NCBI GenBank assembly: GCA_002385665.1
Contig: DGDX01000066.1
Span: 28,348-68,759 of the forward strand
DNA length: 40,412 bases
Origin: Firmicutes bacterium UBA3941
GTDB lineage: Bacteria > Bacillota > Clostridia > Caldicoprobacterales > UBA3941
Reading direction: 5' to 3'
Shown here: piece by piece, positions 16,368-25,977 of the stretch
Position numbering within the stretch: the stretch's first letter is position 1
How the letters are laid out: the number at the start of each line of letters is the position of its first letter
Program-made: the position numbers and the translations under genes
Notes under the pieces: model-generated
The model's input: the letters and a program-made list of their open reading frames with translations, nothing else
The model's database searches: none
Told to the model about the DNA's origin: nothing

Positions 16368-17618
16368 TTATGAATTCTCATCTTGGGAGTTCTCCGGCAA
16401 TACTTTCAGCAATTCCTGCCTGTTTTTTATCCAAAATTCATCCTTTGGACTGTAGCGGAAATTTGAAATATTCTCTTCCAGCTGCAACATTTCAGGATCA
16501 TCCTCATAGATGAATCCAACATCATTTACTATTGGAAACATACCAATCCTCCCCAGGTCAGCCTGGGCCTCCATGGACAGCAGGGATTGTAAAAAATCGG
16601 CACATTTACTTAGCTTTACCTTGTTTTCCTTGTTAATGATTCCATAGACCGCAACCTGATCCTGAAATATCCCTTCCCCTTTCACCATGGGCAAGGTATA
16701 TACGCCCATTTCGAGCCCCTTGCCCTGTGAACTTAAGGCCCTATTCCTGTAAAGCACCCTTGTACTGCCAAGAAAAACCCCGATCCTCCCCTGACTAAGG
16801 AACAACTCTATAGCGGCGGTACTGTCCATGTTCCTGATTCCTTTAGGAACTGCGTCCTGTTTATGCATCCAGCTGTACACATACCTATACCCCACATTTT
16901 CTTCTATCTTATCACCCTCGTAATATATCATACTGATAATAGGGTTTGAATAGGGGGTACAATAGGTACCAAAACCATAATAGAGTATCTCCCTTTTCCT
17001 TTCCTTCTCTATGTAGGGGAACTTCTCCATCACCCTGTCCAGAGTCGTATATTGGATATCCGTGCCTTCTAGGTTTATACCGTGCTCTTCCAGCATTTCC
17101 TTGTTTGTGTATAGGGCGTACGTCCCCATCATGTAGGGTATTCCCATCATTGAGCCGTTACCATACATAAATTTTTTCGCAAAGGGAGTTATCCTGTCCA
17201 GGTCCTCCTCAGTAAAATATGACTCCAAATCCTGCAGCCTCGAATATGACAATATCTCATCATATGGAGACAAGGATACAATGTCCGGTAATATGGTTTC
17301 CTCCACATCACCCGTGAAATACATTGCTGCCCTTTGTGGCGTCATCCTTCTTACATCGATAAATATGCCGGGATTTTCCCTTTCAAACTCCTGGATCCTG
17401 GAACTTAGCCAACTGCTGTTAGAGCCGACCCCCGTTTCAACATAGGGTATATCCCAAAGGGTTATAATGCCGGTCCATTTTTCATCCTGTCCTGCATTTT
17501 CGCCATTAAAAGGTTCATTTTTATCCGAGCCCATAAGAAAAATTCTTGTACCTAAAACCAGGAATATCAAAATGACCATATATAGAATAAGAGTAACCGG
17601 TTTTTTATTAGTTTTCAT
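16368..17618 (-). CDS. Orphan membrane-anchored extracellular solute-binding protein
   Basis: 416 residues from ATG 17618 with AGGGGGGA upstream. Residues about 8-28 form a hydrophobic segment, followed by a polar linker and a type 1 solute-binding fold (ITLWDIPYVETG, IQEFERENPGIFIDVRRM, GIPYMMGTYALYTNKEMLEEHGI). This is the pattern of ABC sugar-binding proteins. There is no lipobox cysteine, so it probably stays anchored by an uncleaved N-terminal helix. No permease or ATPase gene is nearby, so it may serve a distant transporter or act as a sensor. It lies 159 bases upstream of murB. Confidence 0.85.
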   Translation of the reverse strand: MKTNKKPVTLILYMVILIFLVLGTRIFLMGSDKNEPFNGENAGQDEKWTGIITLWDIPYVETGVGSNSSWLSSRIQEFERENPGIFIDVRRMTPQRAAMYFTGDVEETILPDIVSLSPYDEILSYSRLQDLESYFTEEDLDRITPFAKKFMYGNGSMMGIPYMMGTYALYTNKEMLEEHGINLEGTDIQYTTLDRVMEKFPYIEKERKREILYYGFGTYCTPYSNPIISMIYYEGDKIEENVGYRYVYSWMHKQDAVPKGIRNMDSTAAIELFLSQGRIGVFLGSTRVLYRNRALSSQGKGLEMGVYTLPMVKGEGIFQDQVAVYGIINKENKVKLSKCADFLQSLLSMEAQADLGRIGMFPIVNDVGFIYEDDPEMLQLEENISNFRYSPKDEFWIKNRQELLKVLPENSQDENS

Positions 17619-17746
17619 AATAAATCCCCCTACAAGAGATCAAAACCCTTTACTCCATTTATATGGTTCACCTTCAAATCCTATTACACCACCCCGGCAG
17701 ATTGAGAGCCTGTGGCATTGTATTGAGATTCCAGGCACTAATATAA

Positions 17747-17796
17747 AAGTAGCCAAAACTACATTTGAAAAGTTCCCAATGTAGTTTTGGCTACTT
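17747..17796 (-). terminator. Strong intrinsic terminator after glcK
   Basis: A perfect 18-bp stem (17747-17764 with 17779-17796) with a 14-base loop. On the minus strand it ends in CTTTTATAT. It lies 76 bases after the glucokinase stop codon and closes the HAD-hprK-glcK unit. Confidence 0.88.
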
Positions 17797-17872
17797 ATTT
17801 AAGCCGGATCCGTCCTGGCTATTGATACTATATTCGTCTTAAAATATCTAATCCCATTTAAATTCCCATGAA

Positions 17873-18817
17873 TTATAATTTCCCCAACATGGCGGCACCA
17901 ACTATTCCAGCATCATTGCCCATGGTAGCAAAGACTATCTTTGCGTAAGGTGCACTCTTATAGAATATATGCTTCTTGACCTTTTCCAGCAGGGCATCCA
18001 TTAGAAAATCTCCAGCCTTGGCCACACCGCCGCCTATAGCTATGATCTCAGGGTCAAAAGAGTTGATTATTGTAATAATACCCATGGTTAGGTAGTATAT
18101 GAACCTGTCAAATAACTCCATAGCTGTCTCGTCGCCCTCTTTTGCAGCATCGATAACAGTTTTGGCTGTTATTTTATCCAGATCCCCATCCACCATCTTA
18201 TAGATGAGGGATTCGGGATTTTTCCCTGCGGCTTCCTTGCCCTCCCTGATTATGGCAGTGGCAGAAGCATACCTTTCCCAGCAACCCTTATTGCCACATG
18301 TACACGGAATACCGTCCACTTGTACGACCAGGTGTCCAAGTTCCGCTCCTACAGAATGAGCTCCACTATATGGCTTACCGTCTATTACAATACCGGAGCC
18401 TATACCGGTCCCCAAAGTAATGGTTATTGAGTTTTTCGCACCCTTGCATGCCCCGGCAACAACTTCGGCAAGGCCGGCTGTGTTTCCATCATTTTCAATA
18501 TACACGGGTAGGTTAACATGCTTTTGCAATTCTTCTCTGAGAGGGACGTTATGCCATCCTAGATTATTGGCAAAAACAATAACTCCATTTTCCTTATCAG
18601 GGAGTCCTGGGGATCCTATCCCTATAGATTTCATATCTTCAACCTTGTAACCGGATTCCTGGATAACCCTATTAACAAGATCTCCCATATCCTTAACGAT
18701 TACTTCGAAAGGACGACCTACTCCAGTGGGAGTTTCTCCTTTATGTAATATTTTCCCATTCTCATCTACCACACCGACTGCTATATTTGTACCACCTAAA
18801 TCTACACCAATATACAT
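17873..18817 (-). CDS. glcK: ROK-family glucokinase
   Basis: Phosphorylates glucose to glucose 6-phosphate with ATP. 314 residues, the normal ROK length. The ATP-binding DLGGTN is at 6-11. The catalytic END ends at Asp110. The zinc site comprises His162 and CTCGNKGCWE (Cys172, Cys174, Cys179). The start has GGAGGAAATATA directly upstream. It lies 93 bases downstream of hprK, which suggests a link between glucose phosphorylation and HprK signalling. It could also act on other hexoses, but overall similarity fits glucokinase best. Confidence 0.93.
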   Translation of the reverse strand: MYIGVDLGGTNIAVGVVDENGKILHKGETPTGVGRPFEVIVKDMGDLVNRVIQESGYKVEDMKSIGIGSPGLPDKENGVIVFANNLGWHNVPLREELQKHVNLPVYIENDGNTAGLAEVVAGACKGAKNSITITLGTGIGSGIVIDGKPYSGAHSVGAELGHLVVQVDGIPCTCGNKGCWERYASATAIIREGKEAAGKNPESLIYKMVDGDLDKITAKTVIDAAKEGDETAMELFDRFIYYLTMGIITIINSFDPEIIAIGGGVAKAGDFLMDALLEKVKKHIFYKSAPYAKIVFATMGNDAGIVGAAMLGKL

Positions 18818-18910
18818 TATATTTCCTCCTTCAACATGATATAATAAATGCTGTTACCCAGCCGAAGCTTCAAAAATTTAACCAAACATTTATTTACTTG
18901 TCCCTGAGTT

Positions 18911-19849
18911 CTATTCTCCCCTATTCTGTTGAATAAGTGCGTTCAAACGATTGTCCAATTCTACCGCGGCATTATAGCCCATACGCTTGAGTCTCCAGTT
19001 CCGGGCAGCCACCTCAACTATAATGGCCAGGTTTCTCCCGGGCCGGACAGGGATTACAATCTTAGGCAGCTTAACACCCAAAATCTCAATGTGTTCCTCT
19101 GTTAGTCCAAGGCGGTCGTATTCCTTGCTATCGTCCCAAAACTCTAAATAGATGACGATATCCAAGGGTTTATTGTTTATAACGGATCCAACCCCGTACA
19201 TGGATTTTATATCAATGATTCCGATACCTCTAATCTCCATAAAGTGCCTGATGAGTTCCGGGGATTCCCCTATTAGCCTGTTGTCCGTTACCTTCTTTAT
19301 CTCAACTGCATCATCAGCTACCAATCGATGGCCTCTTTTCACCAGTTCCAGTGCTGTTTCGCTCTTTCCAATACCGCTTTCACCCATTAGGAACACCCCT
19401 GCCCCATATACATCTACCAGTACACCGTGGCGGGTGATCTTTGGGGCCAGGGCCGAACCCAGATAGTTGATAAGCCTTTGCGTTAGGGAACTGGTAGATT
19501 GGGATGACCTAAACAAACAGCGATTATATTTCTTGGATAGTTCCAAAATGTATGGCGGGATCTCCATATCCCTTGAGATGATCAGACATGGAAAATCGTA
19601 TTGAAAGAACTTGTCCAGTTGCTGCAAACGAAAATCGGGGTCCAAGGTCTCAAGGTAAGTCATTTCTACCTTACCCAGCACCTGTATCCTCTCGGAAGCA
19701 AAATAATCGAAGAAGCCCGCAAATTGCAGCCCCGGCCTATTAATGTCGCTGGTAGTAACTACCAAAGGCCTGCTGTCATGGCAGTAAATGACTTCCAGAC
19801 CCAACTCCTCCACAATGTTATCTATAGGTATAGACGGCAAGGCTATCAA
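18911..19849 (-). CDS. hprK: HPr kinase/phosphorylase
   Basis: Phosphorylates Ser46 of HPr/Crh in response to glycolytic metabolites, and dephosphorylates it. 312 residues if TTG 19849 is used, which overlaps the upstream gene's stop as TTGA. The site AAAGGGG abuts that TTG, so TTG 19840 (nine bases away) may be the real start. The Walker A motif GESGIGKS is at 156-163. The catalytic His141 lies in RHGVLVDVYG, and the HprK signature MEIRGIGIIDI is at about 204-214. A likely partner, the Crh-like protein, is in this window; canonical HPr is not. Confidence 0.96.
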   Translation of the reverse strand: MIALPSIPIDNIVEELGLEVIYCHDSRPLVVTTSDINRPGLQFAGFFDYFASERIQVLGKVEMTYLETLDPDFRLQQLDKFFQYDFPCLIISRDMEIPPYILELSKKYNRCLFRSSQSTSSLTQRLINYLGSALAPKITRHGVLVDVYGAGVFLMGESGIGKSETALELVKRGHRLVADDAVEIKKVTDNRLIGESPELIRHFMEIRGIGIIDIKSMYGVGSVINNKPLDIVIYLEFWDDSKEYDRLGLTEEHIEILGVKLPKIVIPVRPGRNLAIIVEVAARNWRLKRMGYNAAVELDNRLNALIQQNRGE

Positions 19850-20658
19850 CCCCTTTTCAATACAAACTTATCAATAACTTGGGCTACTCCATCTTCATCG
19901 TTTGTCCCGGTTACATAATCAGCACACTTCTTCACTTCCATGGGAGCGTTACCCATGGCTACACCCAATCCGGCATATTGGATCATGGAAATATCGTTGA
20001 AGCTGTCGCCAATGGCTATGATATCTTCCTTGTCAATCCCTTTTGTTACTGCTAAATACTCCAGGGCCTTGCCCTTGGTGGCATCCCTATGGGTGAATTC
20101 CAGGTATTCGGGTTTTGACGTGGTGATCTCAATCTCATCACCTAATATTTCGGTAAATTCATCCTTTAATTCTAAAATCCTATGAGGTTCATCCATTATG
20201 AGAAGCTTGTTTGGTGGCTCCTCTAAAAATTCATCCAAAGGACCCACTTCGATCCCTTGCACTCCTATTTGCTTGTGGTATTGACGGCTGTATGAGTTCG
20301 CCTTTTCGATGTAGTATTCATCACCGATATAGATCTGAAGGTAGACACCCTTGGCCTTACATAAGCTAACAATTTTTTTGGAAATGTCCAGCCGTAAGGT
20401 CTGATTATACAATATGTTGTTGGAAAATGCGCTTTTTACAAGACCCCCTTGATATGTAATGATTGGGACATCTAAACCCAGTTGTCTCGCAAATACTACC
20501 GCAGATCTAAACATCCTGCCTGTTGCAATGGTTACCAATAAACCTTTATCCATAGCTTTAACCAGCGCTTCATGATTTCTGGGACTAATCTTTATATCGG
20601 ATCCCAACAGGGAATCGTCCAGATCTACCGCTATAAGTTTATACGCCAAAGGTCTCAC
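19846..20658 (-). CDS. Cof-type HAD phosphatase
   Basis: About 270 residues with the HAD motifs: LIAVDLDDSLL (motif I, nucleophile Asp), TIATGRM (motif II), and GDSFNDISMIQYAG (motif IV), with a C2 cap between. This is the Cof/YkrA subfamily, which dephosphorylates sugar phosphates and similar metabolites; the substrate cannot be read from sequence. The annotated GTG 20658 lies against its GAGG site; TTG 20649 is six bases from GAGGTG and gives the more typical Cof N-terminus. It overlaps hprK by four bases. Confidence 0.9.
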   Translation of the reverse strand: MRPLAYKLIAVDLDDSLLGSDIKISPRNHEALVKAMDKGLLVTIATGRMFRSAVVFARQLGLDVPIITYQGGLVKSAFSNNILYNQTLRLDISKKIVSLCKAKGVYLQIYIGDEYYIEKANSYSRQYHKQIGVQGIEVGPLDEFLEEPPNKLLIMDEPHRILELKDEFTEILGDEIEITTSKPEYLEFTHRDATKGKALEYLAVTKGIDKEDIIAIGDSFNDISMIQYAGLGVAMGNAPMEVKKCADYVTGTNDEDGVAQVIDKFVLKRG

Positions 20659-20717
20659 CTCATAAAGTATTTATAAATATGATATTAAGTTAACACACTG
20701 TGCCAGTCAGATTTATA

Positions 20718-20751
20718 GGTAACAGCTATTGAGCATTCAATAGCTATTACC
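20718..20751 (-). terminator. Hairpin downstream of uvrC
   Basis: A 15-base inverted repeat with a 4-base loop. In minus-strand RNA the one non-Watson-Crick position becomes a U-G pair, while on the plus strand it would be a C-A mismatch. This points to function in minus-strand transcripts from uvrC, which ends at 20864. The T-tract is weak, so termination efficiency is uncertain. Confidence 0.5.
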
Positions 20752-20863
20752 CAGTTATTACACTAACACAAGAGTTTAATTCATGTCTATAGTATATATT
20801 GTATCTTTTAGCATGTCCATATCTCTTTGAAAAAAAGGGCTGCCATAACAATGCTACCTGGTA

Positions 20864-22732
20864 TTAATCTGAATGATCCATCCCGAAGTACTCCATAATG
20901 CTGAGGGCAGCCTTGCGGTTCATGCCCGCAACCTTACTTAATTCTTCCAGGTTGGCATCTCTTATGGCCTTGATGGATCCAAAATGCTTTAGTAAAGCCC
21001 TTCGTCTGCTGGGTCCTATATGAGGGATATCCTCCAGTATGGACCTAATACTGTTCTTGCTATGCAGGCTTCGGTGATAGGTGAGGGCGAATCTGTGAGC
21101 CTCATCCCTTATTCTCTGCAACAACTGAAGCCCGAGGCTGTTTTTCGGCATTACAAGAGGTTCTTCCTTCCCCTCCGTGAATACTTCATCGAACTTCTCT
21201 GCCAGGCTTATAACTGGGATATAGTCAATGCCCATTTCCCTTAGGGTGGAAACGGCTACATTTAACTGCCCCTTACCTCCATCAATCAATATCAGATCCG
21301 GGAATCTTGAAAACTTTCCTTCATCTGGATCCCTGTCTTTAGCATCCAATTCCTTCTTCTCTTCCAATCCCCTCTTGAACCTTCTCATAATTACCTGGGA
21401 CATGCTGCTATAATCATCAGGCCCCACAATCCCTCTTATCCTAAACCTTCTGTATTCCTGCTTGTTGGGTTTCCCCTTTTCAAAAACAACCATAGATGCC
21501 ACTGAATTAGCCCCTTGAGTATTGGATATATCGAAGGCCTCGATCCGGGTCGGTACATAGGGGAGGTCCAGATACTGTGTCAGCTCTTCTGATGCGCCTA
21601 TAGTCCTTTCCTCCTCCCGTAAGGTCTTTTGCTTCAGGTTTTCCAAGGCCTCCAGGGAGTTCTTCAGGGCCATATCCACCAGTTTCTTCTTATTCCCCCT
21701 CCGGGGAACTTTAACATATACCCGGTTCCCCCTTCTGGATGTTAACCAACGCTCAATAACTTTTGCCTCATCAATTTCATGCTGCAGGAGGATTTCTTTG
21801 GGTATGAAAGAGGCTGTCAGATAGAATTGCTTTATAAAAGAACCCAATATTTCCTTTATATCGTTGTCGTTTTCGGTATCCAGTACAAACTGTTCGCTCC
21901 CCATTAGCTTACCATTTCTGATAAAAAACATCTGGACAATGCTTTCCAGTTCGCCCAGTGCAATAGCGATAACGTCCTGGTCCAACATATCAACGGATAC
22001 TATTTTCTGTGTTTCCATAACCTTTTCAACCGAAAGGATTTTGTCCCTTATGGAGGCAGCCTTTTCAAAGTTCAATTCTTCGGCTGCTTCATTCATCTGC
22101 TCCCTTAACTCTTTTATGATATCCTCATATTTACCGTCCAGGAATTTGCAGACATCATTTATCACTTTCCGATACTCTTCCTTGGATATATTTCCCAGGC
22201 AAGGTCCCTGGCACTGGTTGATATAGTAATAAAGACATGGTCTATCCCCTTTTTTTATGTTGTTGAGGTTCTTTTTACATGTCCTTATGGGGAACAGTTT
22301 CCTTATGACCTCTATGGTATCCCTGACCACTTTGGTACTGCTGTAAGGCCCGTAGTAGAGGTTCTTATCCTTGGCTACCTTTCGGGTCAGCTTAATTCTC
22401 GGATAATCCTCTTCCGTTGTAACCACGATATACGGGTAACTCTTATCATCCTTCAACAGCACATTATACTTGGGTCTGTGTTTTTTTATTAGATTGCATT
22501 CCAGAATCAGGGCTTCCAGTTCCGAATCGGTAATTATATATTCAAAGTCCCTAATATTTGCAACCATGGCTCTCACCTTGGGCAGGTGATTCTTCGATGA
22601 TTGAAAATATTGACGGACACGATTTCTTAGAGATATAGCCTTACCTACATAGATTATATTATCTATTTCATCCTTCATCAGGTATACTCCAGGACTATCA
22701 GGCAGGTTTTTTAATTTCTCTTCCAATATCAT
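20864..22732 (-). CDS. uvrC: Excinuclease ABC subunit C
   Basis: Dual-incision nuclease of nucleotide excision repair, 622 residues, the usual length. The N-terminal GIY-YIG domain has SPGVYLMKDEIDNIIYVGKA (about 12-31). A Cys-rich segment (CKKNLNNIKKGDRPCLYYYINQCQGPC) and a UVR motif follow. The C-terminal RNase H-like nuclease has FDISNTQG and LILIDGGKGQLN, and tandem helix-hairpin-helix motifs (DIPHIGPSRRRALLKHFG) close the protein. The start has a G-rich site (GGGGTGGGA) about eight bases upstream. It lies 63 bases after the PBP gene. Confidence 0.97.
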   Translation of the reverse strand: MILEEKLKNLPDSPGVYLMKDEIDNIIYVGKAISLRNRVRQYFQSSKNHLPKVRAMVANIRDFEYIITDSELEALILECNLIKKHRPKYNVLLKDDKSYPYIVVTTEEDYPRIKLTRKVAKDKNLYYGPYSSTKVVRDTIEVIRKLFPIRTCKKNLNNIKKGDRPCLYYYINQCQGPCLGNISKEEYRKVINDVCKFLDGKYEDIIKELREQMNEAAEELNFEKAASIRDKILSVEKVMETQKIVSVDMLDQDVIAIALGELESIVQMFFIRNGKLMGSEQFVLDTENDNDIKEILGSFIKQFYLTASFIPKEILLQHEIDEAKVIERWLTSRRGNRVYVKVPRRGNKKKLVDMALKNSLEALENLKQKTLREEERTIGASEELTQYLDLPYVPTRIEAFDISNTQGANSVASMVVFEKGKPNKQEYRRFRIRGIVGPDDYSSMSQVIMRRFKRGLEEKKELDAKDRDPDEGKFSRFPDLILIDGGKGQLNVAVSTLREMGIDYIPVISLAEKFDEVFTEGKEEPLVMPKNSLGLQLLQRIRDEAHRFALTYHRSLHSKNSIRSILEDIPHIGPSRRRALLKHFGSIKAIRDANLEELSKVAGMNRKAALSIMEYFGMDHSD

Positions 22733-22795
22733 TTTTAAATCCCACCCCTTCTGTATAGTCTTTGCTATGATAAACGATCTACTAATCTGTTGTGT

Positions 22796-24256
22796 TTAAT
22801 ATCCCAGATCGACTGCCTTTTTAAGTATTTTCCCAGCCAGCGGTGCTGCTGCCTTTCCTCCAGTCTGACCGGAAGGCATATCCTCCAGGACCAGAGCAAT
22901 GGCTACCTTGGATTTGCTATCGGAAACAAATCCTATAAACCAGGCGTTATTTCTTGTTCCGGAATCCTCATCCACAATCTCGGCAGTACCGGTTTTTCCT
23001 GCTACCTGCTTACCCTTAATGGCGGCTGCCTTTCCCGTACCCTCTGAAACCACATCCTTCATCATATCATGTATGGTTTGGGATACTTCCTCGCTCATGG
23101 ACTTTCGATAAACCCTGGATTCTAACGCTTTTTGTACCTTGCCATTTCTTCCGACCACCTGGTAGACAAGTTTCGGTTCCATCATTATCCCCCGGTTTGC
23201 TACCGCAGAAGCAACCATGGCCATATGGAGCGGGGTTACCTGTACATCCCCCTGACCGATGGAGGTCAGGGCCAGCTTCTCCTTAGAGACGCCGGGCTTA
23301 AGAGGTAATCGGCTGGCAACCAGCTTTAAATCGGGGAATATAAAATCCTGGTTAAAACCAAAGGCTTCTCCGGTCTTTAGAAGCTTCGCCCTTCCTACTT
23401 CTACGCCTAATCGGGCAAAATCCCCATTACAGGACAGCGCCATTGCCTGGGCCAGATCAACCTGGCCATGGGCTTCGCCCCCATAGCAGGAAATGTTTTG
23501 AGTGCCAATCTCTGTAGTTCCACGACAATCAAAGGTTTCCTCAAGTACATTTTCCAGATTCTCCAAGGCAGACGCCGCAACTATTATTTTAAATATTGAG
23601 CCGGGGGCGTAAAGACCCTCGGTCGCCCTGCTTACCAAGGCATCGCCGGCAATATCTTCACCTAGCTTATTGGGATTAAAGGTTGGGTGGCTGACCATGG
23701 CTAATACCTCTCCCGTCTGGTAGTCCATAACCACGACGCTACCCTTATGCTTTCCAAGAATATCATCGGCATACTGCTGTAGATCGGCATCGATGGTAAG
23801 GTATAAGGTGTTTCCCACCTCCCGGGTCATAAATATCTTCTGATATATTCTCTCATAGAAGGGATTGTTGTACCCCAAGAGATAACGGATCTGCAGTGCC
23901 TCTACTCCGGATCTGCCAAACTGGGGATCATTGTATCCTACCACATGGGCTGAACTCCTTGCCCTTTGTTTGCCCCCTGAATAGCTTCTATAATAAAAAA
24001 CCTGTTTTGTATTGGTTTCGGGATTTCTGCGGTTCTCCTTGACGGTGGAGGCCAGGACCTGTCCCTTGCGATCTTTTATGTCTCCGGGGATTACCTTAGG
24101 CTCCCAGGCGTCCAAACGTACCCTTGGGTTGTAGGAATTTGCAAACCATCTGTCCCCGTAGAAGAAAAGGACATAACAATAATAAGCAGCCAGCAAGATA
24201 AAGGCCCCCAATAGGACAACCAGCCCCTTCTTTAGGTTATGCCTTAAGCTCTTCAT
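22796..24256 (-). CDS. Class B penicillin-binding protein (PbpA-like)
   Basis: A transpeptidase of 486 residues, anchored by one N-terminal helix (about 11-32). The active site has PGSIFK with Ser220 and Lys223, SCN at 275-277, and KTGT at 421-424, all intact. The dimerisation region between helix and catalytic domain is short, as in PbpA of actinobacteria and similar clostridial proteins. The start overlaps the SEDS gene's stop as ATGA, forming a SEDS-bPBP pair that together polymerises and crosslinks peptidoglycan. The role in division, elongation or sporulation is not determinable here. Confidence 0.92.
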   Translation of the reverse strand: MKSLRHNLKKGLVVLLGAFILLAAYYCYVLFFYGDRWFANSYNPRVRLDAWEPKVIPGDIKDRKGQVLASTVKENRRNPETNTKQVFYYRSYSGGKQRARSSAHVVGYNDPQFGRSGVEALQIRYLLGYNNPFYERIYQKIFMTREVGNTLYLTIDADLQQYADDILGKHKGSVVVMDYQTGEVLAMVSHPTFNPNKLGEDIAGDALVSRATEGLYAPGSIFKIIVAASALENLENVLEETFDCRGTTEIGTQNISCYGGEAHGQVDLAQAMALSCNGDFARLGVEVGRAKLLKTGEAFGFNQDFIFPDLKLVASRLPLKPGVSKEKLALTSIGQGDVQVTPLHMAMVASAVANRGIMMEPKLVYQVVGRNGKVQKALESRVYRKSMSEEVSQTIHDMMKDVVSEGTGKAAAIKGKQVAGKTGTAEIVDEDSGTRNNAWFIGFVSDSKSKVAIALVLEDMPSGQTGGKAAAPLAGKILKKAVDLGY

Positions 24257-25662
24257 TCCTCATAATCTCCTTCTTCATCGGTTTCATGGGTTTGTTCTTC
24301 CGTATCCCCGTCAAGACTGGGCACGGTAATTGCCACCCCTTCCAGGACCCCTATTAAGGCCAGTGAGGATACCATGGAACTGCCCCCAAAACTTACAAAG
24401 GGCATGGTTACCCCGGTTAATGGAATCATCTTGATGACCCCACCTATGATGGTAAAGGCCTGCATGCTTAGGGCTACAGTTGCACCAAAAGCCAGCAGCG
24501 ACCAATAGGGATCCTGACTTCTTATGGCGATGGTTACCCCCCTCAGAACTATGATAGCATAAAGCCCAATAATACAAAGTCCGGTGATTATTCCAAATTC
24601 TTCGCAAAGAGTAGCAAAGATGAAGTCGGTTTTAAAGGCTGGTACCACTTGGGGTGAGCCTAAACCCAGGCCTGTCCCTATAAGACCACCGCTGCTAATG
24701 GCTATTAGTGAATGAGCTATCTGATAGCCCTTGTTCTCTATATCCCTCCAGGGATTTTTCCATGCCTCTATCCGAATCCGCACATGGCTAAAAAGACGGT
24801 AACTTATTACACTTCCCAAGGCAGCAGCCCCCAGGGCCAAAGTCGTAATTAACCAATCAGAAGTAGCTATATAGTAAACAAAAAGGAAAATATAGAAGTA
24901 CAACAGGGCTGCACCCAAATCCCTCTGAAGTACAACCAGCATAACGGAAATCACGGCAAATATAAAGGCGGGCAAGTGGTCTCTGAATCCACCGTCATAT
25001 TTGAACCAGGACGCAAAGACAAAAACCAGAATTATCTTCACAAACTCCGACGGTTGAAAGCTAAAGCCCATTATGGACACCCAATTCTTGGCACCATAGA
25101 CTTCCTTACCTAATATAATGGGCAATAATAGCAATATACAGCCAATCACCATAATTGTATAGGCCAATTTCCTCCCCACCCGGATCCTTTTTGTGAAGAG
25201 AATAAAAAACAACATGCCAAGATTCCCGTATGCAAAGTGCTTGATCTGGTTCATGCCCAGTTCAGGGCTAAACCTATAGAGCATTATAAAACCAAAAATC
25301 GCCAATAGATCAACTACAATCAGTAAAAGTCTATCGGAATCCGGAAAGATCAATCGGAAAAGATTATACTGCAATATTAAGGAGGTACCCACTACCAACC
25401 CCAAAATAGCGGTATATATGTCATATACCCCCGATCCCTTATAAGCAAGCAGTGCAAAGGCGGAGGTGAGAAAAACCACCATAAAAAAGATTATATGTCC
25501 AAATGGCCCCTCATCCCGATAGTTTTGCCCTTTCTTTGCGCCCATGGTTTCCAGAACAATTCTAATGATCACGAAAATGATCAGTCCTATGAACCAATAG
25601 CGCATGGTTAAGGCAAGTATTTCATAATTTTTATCAGGCATAATACCACTGCCCTTCCCCAT
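24253..25662 (-). CDS. SEDS glycosyltransferase (FtsW/RodA/SpoVE family)
   Basis: An integral membrane peptidoglycan polymerase of 469 residues with about ten to twelve predicted helices. SEDS motifs visible: GFSFQPSEFVKI, GYQIAHSLIAISSGGLIGTGLGLGSPQ, and VPAFKTDFIFATLCEEFG, which holds the conserved Asp thought to be catalytic. The C-terminal tail is short and highly acidic. AAGGGA precedes ATG 25662; an internal ATG seven codons in, after a purine-rich stretch, is possible. It is paired with the downstream PBP. It starts 41 bases after the tRNA terminator. The subtype cannot be decided. Confidence 0.93.
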   Translation of the reverse strand: MGKGSGIMPDKNYEILALTMRYWFIGLIIFVIIRIVLETMGAKKGQNYRDEGPFGHIIFFMVVFLTSAFALLAYKGSGVYDIYTAILGLVVGTSLILQYNLFRLIFPDSDRLLLIVVDLLAIFGFIMLYRFSPELGMNQIKHFAYGNLGMLFFILFTKRIRVGRKLAYTIMVIGCILLLLPIILGKEVYGAKNWVSIMGFSFQPSEFVKIILVFVFASWFKYDGGFRDHLPAFIFAVISVMLVVLQRDLGAALLYFYIFLFVYYIATSDWLITTLALGAAALGSVISYRLFSHVRIRIEAWKNPWRDIENKGYQIAHSLIAISSGGLIGTGLGLGSPQVVPAFKTDFIFATLCEEFGIITGLCIIGLYAIIVLRGVTIAIRSQDPYWSLLAFGATVALSMQAFTIIGGVIKMIPLTGVTMPFVSFGGSSMVSSLALIGVLEGVAITVPSLDGDTEEQTHETDEEGDYEE

Positions 25663-25703
25663 GTTGGTTCCCTTTTATATCCATTCTAACCCAATATTTG
25701 CTC

Positions 25704-25733
25704 AAATAAACAAAGGCGATGCCCCGCATCGCC
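25704..25733 (-). terminator. Intrinsic terminator of the tRNA-Arg gene
   Basis: On the minus strand GGCGATGC, GGG, GCATCGCC forms an 8-bp stem followed by TTTGTTTATTT. It begins three bases after the CCA end of the tRNA. Confidence 0.9.
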
Positions 25734-25736
25734 CAC

Positions 25737-25812
25737 TGGTGCGTCTGACAGGACTTGAACCTGCGACCTTTGGAGTCGGAGTCCAACGCTCTATCCACTG
25801 AGCTACAGACGC
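25737..25812 (-). tRNA. tRNA-Arg, anticodon CCG
   Basis: 76 bases including an encoded CCA. The acceptor stem pairs GCGTCTG with CAGACGC, followed by discriminator A. The D arm has AGCTCAGTGGATAGAGC. The anticodon stem TTGGA/TCCAA holds the loop CTCCGAC, so the anticodon is CCG (reads CGG). The T arm is GCAGG-TTCAAGT-CCTGT with one G-U pair. No intron and no mismatches in the stems were seen. Confidence 0.97.
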
Positions 25813-25825
25813 ATATGCATAAATC

Positions 25826-25834
25826 ATTATACCA
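25826..25834 (-). promoter_or_regulatory. Extended -10 promoter of the tRNA-Arg gene
   Basis: On the minus strand TGG-TATAAT is an extended -10 (TGn directly before TATAAT at 25831-25826), 13 bases upstream of the mature tRNA 5' end. No good -35 is seen, as is common for extended -10 promoters. Confidence 0.6.
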
Positions 25835-25921
25835 CTATTTTAAACTTAATGCTAGTTCTAATTCTGCTCCCGATTCTTACCAAACTACATAAAATTTCTT
25901 CCAATATTCGAGTTTGAATGT

Positions 25922-25927
25922 TATAAT
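25922..25927 (+). promoter_or_regulatory. Candidate -10 of the receiver-domain gene
   Basis: A perfect TATAAT on the plus strand with a weak TTCCAA (25899-25904) 17 bases upstream. The predicted leader is about 45 bases to TTG 25978. It is back-to-back with the tRNA promoter. Confidence 0.4.
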
Positions 25928-25977
25928 CAGACTAAATATATATATACCATACTTGCACTTAGAGAGGAGTGTATACC

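Noticed and set aside
17619..17746. Riboswitch-like leader before the solute-binding protein gene
   Set aside because: I looked for conserved riboswitch cores and strong stems and found none; only short, unremarkable repeats.
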